A stretch of 64,000 nt of DNA from positions 310,001 to 374,000 of the forward strand of contig CANTUV010000015.1 in assembly GCA_947685225.1 (NCBI GenBank), given 5' to 3'. A program made the position numbers and the translations under genes. The stretch is from Garcia nutans. Its lineage: Eukaryota > Streptophyta > Magnoliopsida > Malpighiales > Euphorbiaceae. Below the pieces are notes generated by a model, which saw only the letters and a list, made by a program, of their open reading frames with translations, did not search any database and was not told where the DNA came from. Position 1 is the stretch's first letter; every line of letters begins with the position of its first letter. Below are positions 45,454-58,359 of this stretch, in pieces.

Positions 45454-45798
45454 AGGTGTCTCTACTCACTGGATACTGCTACATCCTTCCCATCATGTGT
45501 TTTCAAAGTGATGCATTTCTGCTGACAATCTACCATGGCCTCATATCTAGATAACCAGTCCATACCCAGAATGAGATCATAATCCCTAAAGGGCATCTCA
45601 ATTAGGTCACCAAGAAACTCTTCATCATGCACTACAATCGGACTATTTCGATAAACTCTACTAATCATCATACTATGCCCTAAAGGATTGGTCACCAGCA
45701 CATCAAACCCTAATGACTCATAATGCATATCACTTATAGGCAGGATGGATGCACTGATTATGAATGCATCGATCTAGGATCAATTAATGCATGCATAA
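45454..45798 (-). pseudogene. Del protease, including right copy of the duplication
   Basis: Retropepsin-like gag-pol protease. The open part (45462-45728) has VTNPLGHSMMISRVYRN, FLGDLIEMPFRDYDLILGMD and WLSRYEAMVDC, the conserved flap and C-terminal blocks. The active-site block upstream reads ALIDPRSMHS (Asp at 45779-45781). The family has Asp-Pro-Gly-Ser, so the catalytic Gly is Arg here, and a frameshift separates it from the open part. The last 139 bp are the duplicated segment. Confidence 0.82.
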
Positions 45799-47073
45799 AA
45801 ATACCAAGTAAAGAGAATATACTAGCTACAACATTGAAAACACTTAGTTGCCACTGTATCACATATACTCTTTGTGAAGACCTACCTGCTCTAGTCTACT
45901 AGTCTTTACTGTGGATCCCCCTCTCTGACTGAATCCAAATTTGCCACCCCTACCACCTGGACCCCCTCTGTCACTGGGTTTGAAAATTGCTATTTATGTC
46001 TGTCTATCCTTAGGTGGCTCTGGACAATCCATGATAAGATGGTCCCGTAACCCACATCTAAAACAACTAGGTGATGCACAAGTCCCCCAGAAAACACCTC
46101 TATACACCCATCCACACAGGCACAAATGGGTAAAAAGATCTCTAGGTAACTGGAGTCTGTGCACTAACTACTGAGGCTACAGGTCTCTGCCTCTGCTACT
46201 GCGGAGACCCCCTACCAGGTTGCCCCTGGCCTCTGCCAAGCCTCTGTGGAAAACTCCCTTGGCCTCTTTTCAATAATGAAGATCCTACCTCCGACTGTGA
46301 TCTTCTATCTCTACTCTCTGCCTTGGCTGCAGTTGTAATCCCCTAAGCCTTCTCCACATTTTTAGTAGTAAATACCAATCATGAAAAATTTTCATACTGT
46401 ACAGCTGCCACCTGACACATGATTGATGGCCTCAAGTCCTCTTTAAATCTCTGGCATCTATCAATCTCATTGTCATAATACCCCCTGTATATTTGCTCAG
46501 TCAGATAAAGTCCTTCTCATACTCTATCACTGTCTTTGATTCCTGTTTCAAACTCAAAAACTCCTTCTTCTTCGCATCTTTATACTCTCGAGGAGTGTAT
46601 TTCTTTTCAAACTCTGCTAGAAAATTAGTGTACATTAGTACCGAAGGATTAGCCGTTCCATGGGGAACTATCTTCCACCATTCGTAGGCATCCCCCTGTA
46701 GAAAAGACTTGGCATAATCAAACTTCTCTTCTACAGTGGCCTGTAACTGGATAAATATCCTTTGAACCTTATTTAGCCACTACTTTGGTACAACCGGATC
46801 AGTAGTGCTAAAGAAATTAGTAGCCCCAAACTTCCTCGACTTATCATATTTCCTAGTCGGTAACTTCTATTGCAGTAGCTGTAGCTGCTGTATGAAAGCC
46901 TGTCATAATAACTCTACCATATGTAGCACCCAAGCTGGCAGGACCTCCTCAACTACTAGTCTAGTCGGCACTGATGCCTCCCCAACAATCTCTTCACTAG
47001 CCCCAACAACACCTTCTCTAGGGGCAACACTCTCCGCACTCCCCTCTCCATACTTATGCATCCGGGGTGCCAT
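45799..47073 (-). pseudogene. Del gag
   Basis: ATG at 47071-47073 starts MAPRMHKYGEGSAESV. After stops comes the gag domain: FSTTDPVVPK, KFDYAKSFLQGDAYEWWKIV, NFLAEFEKKYTPREYKDAKK and KEFLSLKQESKTVIEYEKDF. A Pro/Arg/Gln-rich stretch follows, then an intact zinc knuckle CFRCGLRDHLIMDC (C-x2-C-x4-H-x4-C, 46024-46071). At least five stops, mostly explained by CGA-to-TGA or CAG-to-TAG. It lies between the primer-binding site and the protease as expected. Confidence 0.88.
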
Positions 47074-47243
47074 ATCTACCTATATCTGTATTTACAAAAA
47101 GAATCACTACATCAGGGACAAGATAAAATGTCAATGCAAATGCATATATGATATGTTAAAATCAATTTTAAAATCCTATTTTCTCTCCCTAAAAACCCAC
47201 CTAGGTCTAGAACCTCAAACCTAAGCTCTGATACCAAAATAAA
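47074..47243 (-). other. Del leader with initiator Met-tRNA primer-binding site
   Basis: Minus strand TGGTATCAGAGCTTAGG (about 47220-47236) lies 7 nt after the 5' LTR end and is the least decayed copy of this site in the window. The rest is a short untranslated leader with CCTAGGTGGGTTTTTAG. Confidence 0.85.
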
Positions 47244-48069
47244 TATAACACCCTTATACCATATATACACATAATACGCATACCAGTATGTGTAAAATAT
47301 GCATATACAGTACAAAAGTGTCACAGTCAGTCTTTACAAACATTTCCATATTTCTTATAAAATATTTCAAACTTATAACGTACTTAAAAGAAAAAAAAAA
47401 GATATGAATTAAAGCTTTAAAGAGCCAAAAAATAATTATTTTACACTAAAAATCATTGAAAAAATTCGACAGAGTTTTATCTATATTTTGGATAATCCCA
47501 AAATTTTAATTTACACAACCTGCAATAAAATACACTCCCAATTCTCCAAAATAGGCTAATGGCCCAAATCAACCAATATTTCATAAAATACTTAACCTTC
47601 TTTAGATATTAATACATATATTTCATGTCTCAACTTCCAACACTTAACCCAAAAAAAAAATTTCATAATTTACATCATACACATGATTATGTGCATAAAG
47701 TACATAAACAAAATTTAAAATGTTTACATGAGATGCAAATGTGTCTAGTCCGTGTTAGCTTAGCAATCTCTAAAATGACACGATAATCTAGATCTGGTGT
47801 GGTCAAGCAGCCCTCTTTGGAATCTCTAATTTAACCCTATCACCTATGCGATAAATTTTAATCTCGCTGAGCATTTCGCCCAATAGTACATACTTTAGTA
47901 TAAAAATAAAAAACAACATTATACATGTGCAATACAACATACCTCAATGCCAAGCAATGTATATACCCAATTTATTAATATACCAATCATTCACACACAA
48001 ATAATGGGCCTATAAAACTCTATATACTATCCTAAATCTAGAACTATTGTCTTCAGTTATTTCATTCAT

Positions 48070-48165
48070 CTCTGACACCAGTGTGTCTCGCCAAAAGGCG
48101 TCATGCTATCAATGACACCAGTGTGTCTCGCCCGAAGGGGTCATGCTATCCAGTAACAATATTTT
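48070..48165 (-). repeat. LTR minisatellite, two units
   Basis: Two copies of GACACCAGTGTGTCTCGCC followed by (A/C)AAAGGCGTC or GAAGGGGTC. One unit fewer than in the sister LTR at 21703-21830. Confidence 0.8.
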
Positions 48166-49132
48166 AGAACCAGGTGTTATATAAGGTAATATGCAATTAT
48201 ATTTATTTATCTACCACTCATAATCAGCATCATTTTCACATACATTACAAATATAGCTCATTTTTACACTTTAATGTAATACTTTCACTTTCCCCACTTT
48301 TCATATATGATCACTTTTATTTAGTTTTAAAGGTCATATCATATGTCAATCAATTCAAACCAGGCATTGTTTAGCATTGTTACTTCAAACAATGCCATAC
48401 ATACATATACATCATCAACCAAGTATCATAACACATTCACCATATGCAATGTGTTATACTTAAAAACAATGCAATCTATTTAGTTAAATGACAATGTATG
48501 TACATACGTCTTATATGCACCAAAGTGAGCTAAAGCTCCACTCCACTTCAAAATTCCTTATTACTCTTCACTACTAGGCTTTATTATCTACTCAAAAACT
48601 ATTCAAAATGTGAATGTATACCATACAATAGAATCACATCTTAAGGTGTTTAAAACATAAAGCATAAATTAATACACATTCCACCTTTTCCCCTTTTTCT
48701 TAGGCCTAAGGCACTTAAATTCTAGAAATCCAATTCACTCAATTTCAAATTGAGTTTTAAGATTAAATATATATATATATAACATTACATTTTAGCATAT
48801 TTCCAACATTAAAACTCAATTTAGAAGCATTCTCTTCAAACCCCTAAAATGTGCCCTAAGCTTCTTCAATTCTAGTTCCTCATTCCAACCCATTCCAAAT
48901 ATCAATCTAAGCTCATTTCTATCATTTAAATCATATAAAAAACATGATTTAAATCATAATATCAAAGAATTGCCCATACTTTAACAAAAATCTTATAAAA
49001 CCCTAAATTACATACTACCTCTTGCAAACTCTAACCAAACCTAATATTTTCTTCAATCTAACCTTAAAATGATTACCTACTCATCAAAATAATATGTTCT
49101 TTAACATTAAAACCAATTATAACATACTCTTG

Positions 49133-51040
49133 TGTGAGCAAAAATTTTTGCCCCCACCCCCAGTAGAATGGTTTTTGCAACTTTGGCACTGTTAGGCTCA
49201 AGGCCTTAGAGATTACAGGCCTAAACCTGAAAAAAAATGGAGTCACCACCCAAACGAGCCGAGAAAAAGAAAGTGGTAGATGACTTGTTCCTAAGGAGTT
49301 CCTAACTCACTATTGGGTTCGAAAAGTTGGGTATGCTTGGGGAAGGTGAGAAGTGGCGCAGCACCCCCATAGTGCCTGATTCATTGGAACCAGCCTCCTT
49401 TTCAGGTCTAGATATTATAAAATTCTTAAATATTATGATATTATCCATATTACATGCGAACATTAATATAAAGAATTATTGCATTAAAATAAAAATAAGT
49501 CCAAATAAATTAATAAATAGGCACCCATCCATGGATGAAAACATGCCTTTACAATGTCCAATGCAATGCCCAAAAAAGAAAACAAAGTAAATAAAAATGA
49601 GACACCCATCACAGATGGAAATGTGTCTCTTACAATAGTCCCAAAATCTTTAAAAGATAAATTAAATTATATAATAAAACTGAGGCACCCATAAAGTGAA
49701 AACATGCCTTTACATCCTTGAAGTCCAAAGAAAATAAATGTAAACTCATAAACACATAAATAATCATCATATAAAGAGTAATAAAATTAGGACTTAATTA
49801 AAATGAAATAAGATAAATAGTAAAGAATACAATCTATAAATAAATATTGACCCCCATTGATGAGAGATCGCATACAGCTATTAGGGTTGTTCCTAAACTA
49901 GGGTTTTATATTTATGTAGATTAGGGTTTTCCTAAACTAGGGGTTTTACATGTAAATTAGGGTTTTAGGGTTTTAATTTTAGAAAAATAGTATTAGGGTT
50001 TAGGGTTTTGGAAAAAGGATTATGGTTTTGGTATTTTGGGAAACTAGGGTTACTGTAATTGAATAAACAATGCTACTATGTGATTATATTGGATATGTTT
50101 TTATAAATTACTACTGGATGTCTTAAAAGATTGCTATGCAAAGATAATTCAAAAGGGTTTACGTGATTGTTATAAACTAAACTGACTTATTGCCCATTAA
50201 TATTGGAAAATTCAATTATTACTGTGATTTAAAAACAATGCTGATAAACAAATAGATATTGTGAATTTAAAACAAGATAAATAATGAATTCAAACCTCCG
50301 TTGTTGGTTCCTCCCAGTTAAAAGTGTTGAAATAAACTATCTGTCTCTCATCGCTGCTTGGGTCAATATTATTTTCGGTTAGAACAAAGAAAATTCAAGC
50401 AATGTTCCCTGCCTCCACAGTTGCTTTGTCTTTTTTATGTTTTTGGTGTGCTTTGCTTTCTTTGATAGTTCCTGATTATTGCTAACTCTCTCCCCCTTTG
50501 ATAACCACGACTGCTAGGGTTTTTAATTAATTTTGTTGATTAATTGTTGCTTCTAATGATGTATTTATATGCAAAACCATTAGGTATTCCTTGATTTTAA
50601 AAGTTCCCGAGGCTTAATCAAATTAGAATTAGAGTTGGAAGTGGATACAAACTAAATCTGGATGCAATTAACCTCAAAATTCATATTTGAACCCAAGAGG
50701 CACAACCTGTGGCGAATTGGAATGCCCAATTCACCCCAGGCAAGGCCTGTGGAGAATTGGCATGCCCAATTCACCGCAGACAAAGCTTGAGGCAAATTTG
50801 GCATCTCGTTTTGACAAAATATATGCTTTTGGGCTTGTACCAACTTATCTTTGGGATTTTAAGATTGAATACCCATTTTTGGCCTTTAAAAATTGAACCA
50901 ACTTATTTTAGTCCTTTTAAAATTGTACTGACCTAAATCAAAGCTATAAACTAGGTTTAAGCTTTTAAAATCAGATCAAATTTGGCTTGGCCTCTTTTAA
51001 TTGGGATCGACTAGCTTAGGGCCAAAATTAAAGGTCTACA
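49133..51040. mobile_element. Solo LTR of a related Tat family
   Basis: It begins TGTGAGCAAAAATTTTTGCC and ends AAAGGTCTACA, the same ends as the 17.5-kb Tat LTRs, with shared internal text (GGCCTTAGAGA, TGGAGTCACCACCC, telo-box cluster 49880-50050). Flanks TCTTG (49128-49132) and GCTTG (51041-51045) form a target duplication with one mismatch. The empty site is visible in the sister LTR near 40328 as ACTCTTGCAAAA. No internal region remains: it was lost by LTR-LTR recombination. Confidence 0.88.
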
Positions 51041-51573
51041 GCTTGCAAAAATACAAATCTTGCATAATTATATATATTCATAAATCATTAAAATAAGATA
51101 AGAATGCTTACTTTTGATGGGAGAAACTTCAAAATCACCTAAAACCCTAAAGAAACTTGAAGAATTTGATGTAAGAAGAAGCAAAAATCTTTCCTTTACA
51201 CCTATGGAGAATTCGACCAAGAGAGAGGAAAAGGAAGAAGAAGATAACTTTTGCTTTTTCCTTTTTCTTTCTTAAATTTTCCTATCCAAATATATACATT
51301 AATATTTTATTTATTTATTTATTTATTTTTAAATTTAAATTTTTATCTTCCATCCATTACTAATTTATTTTTGATTTTTTTTAACCTTTTTTACTTTTAC
51401 TATTTAACCTTTGACTTTTACCTCTTTACCTTTGACTTTTATATGTCATTTAAATCTCACATACATATATAAACTTTCTTCTCACTTCTAACTCTTCATT
51501 TCTCCATCAAATTATTCATTTAAATTTTATTAAATTTTATTTAACTTAGCAAAACTATGGTCATTATAAATGT

Positions 51574-53600
51574 TCACGAATTTAGATAACATATGGCCAT
51601 AAAAGTGCTAAACGAGTGTTTGTGTGGAAAGCAATGATACAATATTTATATGTATAAATGTCACTTATGCATCTTTCATTTTAAACATCACACGTCACAT
51701 TTGCATGTATTAGGCCCAAATGACCCTATATAATATTCAAATTCAAAATATATTACTTTGAACCAATTTTTGACACCTAGTGTCTGTCCCGAAAGCAAAT
51801 AATAGTGATGTCCAATGTCTGACCCAAAGGTAAATAATAGTGACGCCTAGCATCTGGCCTGAAGGCAATATATAATATTAATGCCTAGAGTTTGGCCGGA
51901 AGGTAATCATCGACATGCCATATAACACCAAACACAATACTCTAGAAATTGATATTACATAAGGTTGCACACATTATATAAGCAATTTCACACTTTTTTT
52001 TTACTTTGGCAATTATACAATTTCATTCTTTTTGCATTTTTCTCATCTTTTCTAATTATTTCCATACATTTTCATCAATTTCACCAATTTTCTTGCCACA
52101 TCCTCATTGTAACTGAATTATGCATATATTAGGCATAATTTCAAACTTTTCAAAATCTTATTATTCAATGTTCTTAGCCATTTTAAAGTGGCTCACTCAA
52201 TCATACATTATGCATTTCATAGCTTGAACATATATCTATGCACTTTTTATGTGAATTCTCACATCAAAGTAGCATTGTCATCAAATCACATAATAATGTA
52301 GCATGCCAAAAAATGCAATTAGACACATTTCATTCAAAGTACTTACTTACCTTAGATTTCACCACTTCTAAGCTAGAAAATACACTTCTTCACTACATCC
52401 TCAATGTGTCCATCACCACTAGGGTTGGACAATTACAATATACACAATACCTATTCAAAATGTGAGTGTTTATACTTATTTAGAATCACATTCTAAGGCA
52501 TTTAAACTATTAAATATCAATTAAACATTATTCTCTCCAATTTTTAAAATTTTAACCCTAACTCTCTTTAACTATAGAAACCCATTTTACTCAATTACAA
52601 ATGGCATTTTAAGTTCATTTTCATCATTAAAATCATTTTATAATATGTTTTAAACAATAGAATCAAATAGACATCAATTCTTTAACAACACTTTTTCAAA
52701 ACCCTAAATCCAACATTACCTCTTCCAAATTCTAACCAAATCTAACAGTTTCTTCAATCTAACCTTAAAATCATAATTCCCACATCAAAGGAACACTTTC
52801 CATATCCATTCTAAATTAAAACAACCTCTATAAAAATTTCATATTACACATATTTAAATCTTCCAACAAAACTTCAAAAATAAGGAAAAGAGTTTACTTG
52901 TTGGAAAATCACTAAAGCTCCTCTTGATTCTTGAAATTTCACTCAAAAATCGATGTTTGGATGAGCAAAAAATCATTCTCTTAGCTATGGAGATTTTGGC
53001 ATGGAGAAGAAGAAGAAAAAAGATGATGAGTTTAATTTTTTATTTTCTCATTTCTCTTCTCTTATTAACCACATATATATATATATATATATATTATTTT
53101 AATATTTTAATTAACTAATTATTTATTTAATTTAAAATTCCAATTTTTCATATTCCACTTAAAACTAATTTCTTTTTAAATTAATTAATTAATTATTATT
53201 AATTAATTAATTAATTAATATTTAATAAATATCTAACTTTTCATCATTTTTCACTATCCAAAATTATTTTTAATTTTAATTTATTTTAAAACTTCAATTT
53301 TCTATCTTCCATTCAAATTATTTTAATTTTGAATTATTTAATAAATTTTTAAAATGTTCCCATCATCTTCCACTATCTAAAATCATTTTAATTTTGAATT
53401 ATCAAATTGATTTTTATTAACTTTTACTTTTTACCCTATTTACCATTTTTACAATTGATCTTACTATTCACTTTTGACATTATATGATATATATTTCTTT
53501 TATATTTTCATATGCATTCTTATGTTCTCCATCTTCCAAAACCTTAATTAATTTTTTAAATTATTTATTTAATTTAATTTTAGTAAAGTCACAGATGTTA
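51574..53600 (-). mobile_element. Del-type LTR, incomplete at its 3' side
   Basis: In element sense it starts at 53600 (TAACATCTGTGAC, two bases short of a TG start), has a long (TA)n stretch (53072-53092) and a CTTCTTCTTCTCC patch, a strong donor-like AAG/GTAAGTAAGTAC at 52350, hairpin 2 (52176-52193) and the minisatellite (51768-51905). Then it runs into the Del element insertion point. Its junction with the copia sequence (originally near 20830) is unclear. No genes; the short ORFs are AT-rich noise. Confidence 0.7.
51768..51905 (-). repeat. LTR minisatellite, three to four units
   Basis: Minus strand cores TTGCCTTCAGGCCAGATGC, TTACCTTTGGGTCAGACA and TTGCTTTCGGGACAGACAC, each followed by a GTC-type dyad arm and ACTATTAT. 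It clearly matches the + strand LARD minisatellite. Confidence 0.8.
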
Positions 53601-56600
53601 TGTAACATCCTTATACCCTATATACGTACAGTACATATATTCTGTATATGTACAATGCATATACAGAATATAAAAGTGTCACAATAAACTTCATCGTAAG
53701 AATTCTCATTTTAATTAATATATATAATTGTTAATAAATAAAGAAAATCTCTGAAAAAAATTCATCAAAATTTTATCTGTAATTTTGATAAATCCCACAA
53801 TTTAAAAAAAAAACACAGCATGCACAATTTTTAAAAAGACACTTCTAATAAATAATTCCATAAAAATTCCATCATTTCTCCACATCAAGTTCAAGTACTT
53901 CTTACTTATAAATAATGTACTTTTGTTACATATTCAATACATTACTAAAACTATATAGGGAAACAAATAATTTATATGCTATGCAATACAACCACTTTAG
54001 TCTCGTGGTGACTCAATCTTACAGCCAATGATGATCTTAACATCTCTGATTTGCATCCCTATCACCTATGCGATACACACTACCACGCTAAACATAATGC
54101 TTAGTTGTATATGCTAACATAAAACAATCAATTTAAATAACTATAATTCATACTTTTACCTTCCTTCACAATTATTTCACCAAGTTTTCTTCGCATATAT
54201 ATATATATCTATATCTATTACACAATATCATCATAACAGGATTCATATGTAATTATTACACAATCGCACATTCATACAAGTAGCAAATCATCAACTCATT
54301 ACATCACTACCTCATCACAACATTTTCATCACAATACAAAACTCAACTCGACAAATCGTTACCATAATTCAGTAATAAATCAAACACTCAATATTCTCAT
54401 CTAATTCGTCATCTTATCATTTAATCATAATATTATCAATACTATACCAAACTCGACATCACATCACATGACACACATGTTGGGCTCAACTAATCTCTAC
54501 AAAATTATTAAGTTTCAGAATAATTGATTTGGACTATATCTCATATATGTGACACTCAGTGCCTCACTGAAGGTGTATCTCACTCTGTGACACCCAATGT
54601 CTCTCCCAGCGTAATCATATCATATACATGACCCAGCTCTGCTCAGGTCACGGCCTAGCTCTGCTCGGGCTTCTCATCATATACATCAATATCAATTTTC
54701 TAGAACTAATAATTATGTAGAGTAATATACAACACATCATATTTTCCACACTTCATTCATGACATCATTTTTCACATTTCACATTTCTTACATTACTTTT
54801 CAGGAATTCTAATCTTTCTCGTGACCACACTACACTGTGATCACCATCATATACTTCGTATTTATCATATTTTATAACATCACGCATTCACAAATACTTA
54901 TGTTACAACATCACAATCACATATATTCAAAACATATAATCACATTACCAACACATAAACTCATTTATATATCTTTTTTCCCTCATTCCATATTCTTATC
55001 ATATTTTTCATTTTCAATGCACTTTGTATAGCTTTTCACTATTTTCATAATTTATACATATTGTTAACATAAGCCAAAATTCAACGGCTTCTCATCACAT
55101 TCATCAAAAATTCCACACAATTTTAACAAACATATACGTATTACACATCACATTATACTTCACACTTCATCTTATTATTATATTTTTCATCACATTTCCT
55201 CATTTCTTACAATTTTAACTTTTTTCACATATTTAGCTATTTTTCACAATTTTAATCCTATTTTATCTTTTCCCAAAATATTTTCATAATGCACACAATA
55301 ATATCATTTCTCATTCTTTTTCACAATTTTCAATCTTTTAAAAACATATCTCTAAGTCACACTCACAATGTGGTCTATTTCCCCATTTCTAATACATGTT
55401 ATATACTTCTCACAAATTAGACATAATATTGTTATTAGCCATTCGACAATGGCTTTACTATTTATATTACATGCAACTCACTCACTTTTGCTTAATATAA
55501 AGCACTAAACATATAAAAAACAACATTAAAGTAGCATAACACATTCACCAAATCAAAATGTATTATGCCAAATCAAATGTAATTAAAACATAAGCTATCA
55601 AAGTATGTACTAACCTTGGAAATGCCAAAATCCAATGCCAACTCACCACCCAAGTCTTATTTCATTAATTGCCCTTCCTCTCTTTAATTTATAATTTCAC
55701 CTTACTCCATTCTAAACCACATTATAAATGAAAATATTCCTTTTAACAACACATTCCATGTCATTATAATCAACCAAACACTAATTATATTCACTCTAGC
55801 CAAAAATCCCATCAAAGCCCTAATTACTCTTACTACCTCTTTCACACTACCACCTAACATATCCACTTCCATCATCCAACCATAAATTCATTACATATAC
55901 ATTAAAACAACATCAAAACAATTCACTTAAATAATTATAAACATCATCATCAAAAACTCTAATTTCACATAACCTCCCCATCAACCCTAACTTCATCAAA
56001 ACCGACTCATATCCAACAACTAACTTTAAAAACATAACATATACATCAAAACAATATTAAATGAACCCATTACAATAATTATAAACACTCTTACTAAAAA
56101 TCATAATTTTACATATTCATTCCCAAAACCCTAACTTTACTAATCTTTCTCTTCTCAACCAAATTATCATCAAATCTTCACATAATTATCATCAATCCAT
56201 ATTAGAAATTATAAAATCTTCCATCAAAAACTCAAAAGTCACATAATCCAAAAATCAAGAAATCAAGCTTAAAAAAATGAGAAATACTTATATCTTTGCC
56301 TAATCTTCAAAACCACTTCAAAAACATTTAATTTTCTTGTGAAATTTAGAATATTTGATGAAGAAAAGAACCCTTTCTTTCTAGGAATTTCGTTCATGTT
56401 GTGGTGTGAAGAAGAAGAAGACTTTCTTTTTTATTTTTACTCTTATTTTTCCATCTGCATATATATATTTATATAATTAATTAATTAATATTTTTATAAT
56501 ATTTAGTTATTTATCCTCTTCCATCCATATTTATTTTAATTTAATTCATTATTATTTTTTTATTTTCCTTCTTCTTTCCAACTATATATATTAATATATC

Positions 56601-57083
56601 AATTAATTAATTAATTAATATGTTAATGAATTTTTACATTTCCATCATCTTCCACTAGTAAAATTAATTAATATTTAATAAATTTCCACATCTCTATCAT
56701 CTTCCACTATCAAAAACTATTTTCTTTTTTTAATTATTTATTATTAATTAAAATCTTCCCACACATAAATATATTTGTATAAATATTTATATTTCATTTA
56801 TATGTTTTAAATATTTTAGGTATATGAATATGTAATATATATGTAATGTATATATAACATATATATTGTGTATTTCATGTATACATCAAGTATACATTAT
56901 GGATATATCATTTATATGTTATGTATATACTATGTGTCCAACATATATAATAAGCATGTGTGATGTATATATTATGTATACACCAAGTATAGCTTATGTA
57001 TATATCTTGTATTTCTCTTACCAACATACTAACTATCCTCCAAATTAGTTATTTGATAACATCTAAAATTTATGCAAGTTACA
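53601..57083 (-). mobile_element. 3' LTR of the second LARD-like element
   Basis: 3483 bp, TGTAACATCC to GCAAGTTACA. Features shared with other Del-type LTRs: dyad minisatellite (54547-54615), hairpins 1 and 2 (55535-55567, 55437-55454), donor-like AAG/GTTAGTACATAC (55614), (TA)n near 56458-56480 with CTTCTTCTTCTTC patch. The 3'-flank region is rich in ATATGTATA runs (56760-57010). No genes. Confidence 0.83.
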
Positions 57084-58187
57084 ATTTTCTTCCCCTTAAA
57101 TAATTTCGTCCTCGAAATTATCTACCATAATTCAGAATTAAACACCATTAAAACCAAACTTAAATCTCATCTTCTTACTAAATTTTATTACCATAACTAA
57201 GCTCATAATTTAATTTAATTTTTTTAAACTCTCCCCCTTATAAATCTCCTCAATTACTTTCTAAAATTTCTAATCTCCCTTATGTATTTCTCTAATATGA
57301 TCAAACACCAAACTAACTCACAATTATATTACTATAATATCATCTTTGCAAATCCTTACATTAACACCTAAATTTCTTAACTCCAGCAGTATCCACAAAA
57401 AATAAATAATCTATTCAAAATATGCAATTATCTTATATGTAACCAATTATATCAAATATAAAAGAATTTTACCATTCTCCACATTTTTCCTTTATATCAT
57501 ATAAACCATCTGTGCAGTTTGTCTCTTTTTACCTACTCACTTGTGCTGACTTTACTCTTTTATCCAAATAATTACATAACCATAAGTTTAAGGAATATCA
57601 AATTACATCATCACAATAACTGCTAATTCGTTAACGCCACGTCTCAAATTTATACTTCAATTTAATCAGTTTCATTCTATATTTACAAATAAATACTTAT
57701 AACATTGCAAAATAGCAGTAACTCTAATCACCAAATAATACATTCTATAAACACAATTTCCATTATAGACTAATTATATCCTTTAAATATACTATTTAGC
57801 CTTTTACACGTTTAATTCAATTCTTAAGATATCTTTTCCTGATTACCAATATCAACATCATATACTAATTACACACTCATTTTGATTTCTTACTCACATT
57901 TATCAATAATTTCCCTTATGCAAATCAACCAAGCAAAAGTTTAAACATAACTACTGTAAATACTCGAATTTTGAGGCTCGGAGAGCCGATTTTCTTAGAC
58001 TGCAGAAGACCGAGCCGGACCGAAGGTCCACGGTAAAGTTCGTCGAAAGTATGTCTTCATGGTACTTGAAATGTCCGGAGCGACGCAAGGATCACGGATA
58101 TGGTCCCGGAATATTTTTTGGAAGTCTGTAGCTCCCGAAAAATCAGTTTAAACGAAAATCGCGCGACCCGATCTACTATTTTGGCGG

Positions 58188-58340
58188 CTGAACCGCCGCA
58201 TGCAGCGGTCCAACCGCCGCCGTTTTGCTTTTTCCATTTTCCCGGGCTGTCACTTCCACGACGGTCCGACCGCCGGCCGTGTTGCTTTTTTCCGTTTTCC
58301 CGGGCTGTCACTTCCACGGCGGTCCGACCGCCGTCCAGTC
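58188..58340 (+). repeat. GC-rich dyad repeats in solo LTR U3
   Basis: CGGCGGTCCGACCGCCG-type dyads are repeated, with a 60-bp direct repeat of TTTTCCCGGGCTGTCACTTCC (copies near 58237 and 58297). Strong contrast with the AT-rich surroundings; CpG-rich. Confidence 0.75.
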
Positions 58341-58350
58341 CGATTTTGCC

Positions 58351-58359
58351 TATATAAAA
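58351..58359 (+). promoter_or_regulatory. TATA box of the solo LTR
   Basis: GCCTATATAAAACC directly downstream of the GC-rich block; canonical plant TATA box. Confidence 0.65.

Larger units (their letters stand above)
20844..51568 (-). mobile_element. Del/Tekay chromovirus (Ty3/gypsy), with nested insertions
   Basis: Minus-strand order: 5' LTR (47244-51568), Met-tRNA primer-binding site, gag, protease, RT, RNase H, integrase, C-terminal chromodomain, polypurine tract, 3' LTR (20844-40861, split). The perfect duplication AATGT stands at 20839-20843 and 51569-51573. Removing the nested Tat element, the solo LTR and the pol insertion leaves about 9.7 kb with LTRs near 2.4 kb, a normal size for the clade. 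Three of the four LTR ends have TG/CA changed to TA/TA by transitions. The chromodomain after integrase assigns it to the chromovirus branch. Confidence 0.92.
47244..51568 (-). mobile_element. Del element 5' LTR, split by a solo LTR
   Basis: It aligns with 20844-22703 plus 40245-40861. It holds the dyad minisatellite (48070-48165), hairpin 1 (48427-48458, one mismatch) and a donor-like AC/GTATGTACATAC near 48508 on the minus strand. Native length is about 2.4 kb. No genes. Confidence 0.88.

Noticed and set aside
49133..51040. Complete Tat element
   Set aside because: It has one LTR only, both target-site flanks adjoin it, and the sister LTR shows the empty site, so it is a solo LTR.
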